A DNA stretch of 64,000 nucleotides from the NCBI RefSeq assembly GCF_900104175.1, contig NZ_FNIX01000017.1, positions 1 through 64,000 on the forward strand. Reading direction: 5' to 3'. Shown here in pieces: positions 61,908-64,000 of this stretch. Within the stretch, counting starts at the first letter, position 1. Each line of letters begins with the position of its first letter. A model generated the notes under the pieces. The model searched no databases and was not told where the DNA came from. It saw only the letters and a list, made by a program, of their open reading frames with translations. The stretch comes from Lentzea jiangxiensis. Lineage in GTDB: Bacteria > Actinomycetota > Actinomycetes > Mycobacteriales > Pseudonocardiaceae. The position numbers and the translations under genes were made by a program.

Positions 61908-62759
61908 TCAGCCGCCGGTGGCGACCTCCCGGTCCAGCGCACACCAGTTGGACCACGACCCGGCGTACAACGCCGCCGGCTTCCCGGCCGACGTGATCCC
62001 CGCGACCTCCAGCGCGAGTACGACGGACGAGGCGGTCACGCCGGACCCGCAGTAGGCACCGACAGCCGCCTCTCCCGTCACCCCGATCTCGGCGAACCGC
62101 GCGGCCAGCTCGGCCGCGCCGAGCCACCGCCCGTCCGGACCGACGTGCCCGGTGCTGGGCGCGTTGAGCGCCCCCGGAACGTGCCCGGCCTTCGGGTCCA
62201 CCGGCTCGGTCTCGCCCCGGTACCGGGGTGCCGCCCGCGCGTCGAGCAGAACACCGTCCCGAGCGAGGGCCGCCGCCCCGTCCGCGTCCAGCACGGGCAT
62301 CTGCCCCGGCCGCACCACGACGTCTCCGGCCGCCTCGCCGGTCAGGGCCGGCGGCTCCTCCGCGGTCACCGGCAGCCCGGCGGCCTCCCACGCGGCGAAC
62401 CCGCCGTCCAGCACCGCGACCTCGCCGTACCCGGACCACCGCAGCAACCACCACACCCGCGCGGCGACCGAACCGTCTCCCGCGTCGTACGCGACGACCC
62501 GACCGCCCTCGCGCACGCCCGCACGCCGCAGCACCTCCTGCAGCGGTTCCGGATCCGGCAGCGGGTGGCGCCCACCCGCACCGGGCGGGGCGGACAGCTC
62601 CATGTCGAGATCCACGTACACCGCACCGGGCACGTGGCTGACCTCGTAGTCTTGGCGTCCGGGTGGTCCGCCGAGACGCCACCGCACGTCCAGCACGACG
62701 GTGGCCGGCTGCGCACGCAGCGCGTCGGCGAGGGCCTCAGGAGTGATCAAGGGATGCAC
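61908..62759 (-). CDS. sseA: Thiosulfate/3-mercaptopyruvate sulfurtransferase
   Basis: 283 residues from GTG, with two rhodanese domains. The N-terminal inactive domain includes VVLDVRWRLGG, HVPGAVYVDLDMELSA and VVAYDAGDGSVAARVWWLLR. The C-terminal active domain has LLDARAAPRYRGETEPVD, GHVPGALNAPS and active-site loop AYCGSGVTASSVVLAL with the catalytic Cys. CGSGVT favours mercaptopyruvate over thiosulfate. Divergent from the ideR-type gene. Confidence 0.92.
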   Translation of the reverse strand: MHPLITPEALADALRAQPATVVLDVRWRLGGPPGRQDYEVSHVPGAVYVDLDMELSAPPGAGGRHPLPDPEPLQEVLRRAGVREGGRVVAYDAGDGSVAARVWWLLRWSGYGEVAVLDGGFAAWEAAGLPVTAEEPPALTGEAAGDVVVRPGQMPVLDADGAAALARDGVLLDARAAPRYRGETEPVDPKAGHVPGALNAPSTGHVGPDGRWLGAAELAARFAEIGVTGEAAVGAYCGSGVTASSVVLALEVAGITSAGKPAALYAGSWSNWCALDREVATGG

Positions 62760-62837
62760 GGCTCACATCCTGCACCCGCGCGGACACCTGTGTCCCCCGG
62801 CACGACTACCATCGACACCATACGAAGGGGAGCGGGT

Positions 62838-63529
62838 GTGAACGACCTCATCGACACCACGGAGATGTACCTCCGCACGATCTACGAGCTCGAAGAAGAG
62901 GGCGTCGTACCTCTGCGCGCCCGCATCGCCGAGCGTCTCGGCCAAAGTGGACCGACGGTGAGCCAGACCGTCGGCCGCATGGAGCGCGACGGCCTGGTCA
63001 TCGTGGCGGAGGACCGCCACCTCGAGCTCACCGAGCAGGGCCGCAACCTCGCGATCGCCGTCATGCGCAAGCATCGGCTCGCCGAGCGCCTCCTCGTGGA
63101 CATCATCGGGCTCGAGTGGGAGCACGTGCACAGCGAGGCGTGCCGCTGGGAGCACGTGATGAGCGAAGCGGTCGAACGCAAGCTCGTCAAGCTGCTCGGC
63201 AACCCGACCACCTCGCCCTACGGCAACCCGATCCCCGGACTCGACAAGCTGGGCGACGGCGAGCCGGCCCCGCCCGCCGAGGCGGACCTGGTGCGCGTGG
63301 ACGAGGTGGCCCGCCGCGGCGGTGGCCGCGTCGAGGTGCGCCGCATCGCCGAGCACGTCCAGCTCGACCCGGACCTCATGGCCGAGCTCAAGGAAGCCGG
63401 CGTCGTGCCCGGCGGCACCGTGGAGGTCGAGGCGCTCGCCGGCGCCAAGGTCGTCCAGGTGCGCGGCGGCAACGGCAACTCCGCTGAACTCGACCCCGCG
63501 GTCGCCCACGCCGTCCTGGTGCTCGCCCG

Positions 63530-63533
<4 letters not shown>
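62838..63533 (+). CDS. ideR: DtxR/IdeR-type metal-dependent transcriptional regulator
   Basis: 231 residues from GTG, with AAGGGGAG upstream. It shows the DtxR HTH TTEMYLRTIYELEEEGVVPL, then RIAERLGQSGPTVSQTVGRM. The dimerisation/metal domain has RHLELTEQGRNLAIAVMRKH, HSEACRWEHVMSEAVERKLV, with metal-binding His, Cys and Glu, and NPTTSPYGNPIPGL. An SH3-like C-terminal domain follows. In actinobacteria this is the iron-dependent repressor. The usual next-door sigB is 26 kb away here. Overlaps galK by 4 bases. Confidence 0.93.

Positions 63534-64000
<467 letters not shown>

Overview
The window is a high-GC actinobacterial chromosome segment. The 16S rRNA 5' end at the left edge, frequent GTG starts, dense 1-4 nt gene overlaps and actinobacteria-only families (DUF3093, DUF3099, DUF3159, DUF3710, DUF4193, DUF7455, Cei, IdeR-type DtxR) point to Pseudonocardiales, perhaps Lentzea, Saccharothrix or a relative. 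The genus is inferred from memory of family content, not from a search.

Layout. 0-4.2 kb: an rRNA operon start on the minus strand, a two-component system, a MarR regulator with three operator palindromes facing an NTF2-like gene, an SPFH protein, and a tRNA-like fragment. 4.2-20.5 kb: a conserved housekeeping block (dxs, RNA methyltransferase, APC permease, two TrkA-type proteins, DUF3159, OB-fold protein, DUF3710, dut, DUF3093, DUF4193, cei, suhB, ppgK, sigA, DUF7455). From memory its order closely follows the dxs1-to-sigA region of Mycobacterium tuberculosis. 20.5-25.1 kb: a xylose-type ABC operon (xylF-xylG-xylH-ROK regulator). 25.3-38.5 kb: methyltransferase, helicase, YihY, DUF3039, pseudouridine catabolism (psuG-psuK), DUF3099, PucR regulator, methyltransferase-dtd, sigB and class I fumarase.

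38.6-49.3 kb: accessory region with two related lipoproteins and a complete oxidative uronate/aldarate pathway. It encodes uronate dehydrogenase, glucarate dehydratase, 5-dehydro-4-deoxyglucarate dehydratase and 2-oxoglutarate semialdehyde dehydrogenase, with an IclR regulator, a sugar-binding lipoprotein and an uncharacterised TIM-barrel-like protein. Both ABC permeases look damaged: one is frameshifted with internal losses, the other lacks its N-terminal part. 49.4-57.1 kb: chloramphenicol-phosphotransferase-like kinase, flavin monooxygenase, secreted protein, RtcB RNA ligase, a pair of related glutamine/charge-rich proteins, GntR regulator and an amino-acid-type binding protein. 57.3-64 kb: a GNAT/acyl-CoA-synthetase fusion beside an AcuC-type deacetylase (a probable lysine acetylation/deacetylation pair), DUF3558 lipoprotein, rhodanese-type sulfurtransferase, ideR-type regulator and the start of galK.

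The most unusual non-coding signal is a dispersed family of palindromic repeats. Five copies lie at three intergenic sites about 15-19 kb apart, one of them a perfect 40-bp palindrome, and each site also carries a 14-bp near-palindrome centred on GATATATC. Other signals include a terminator whose 3' arm contains the next gene's ribosome binding site, and an ECF-type promoter upstream of sigB.
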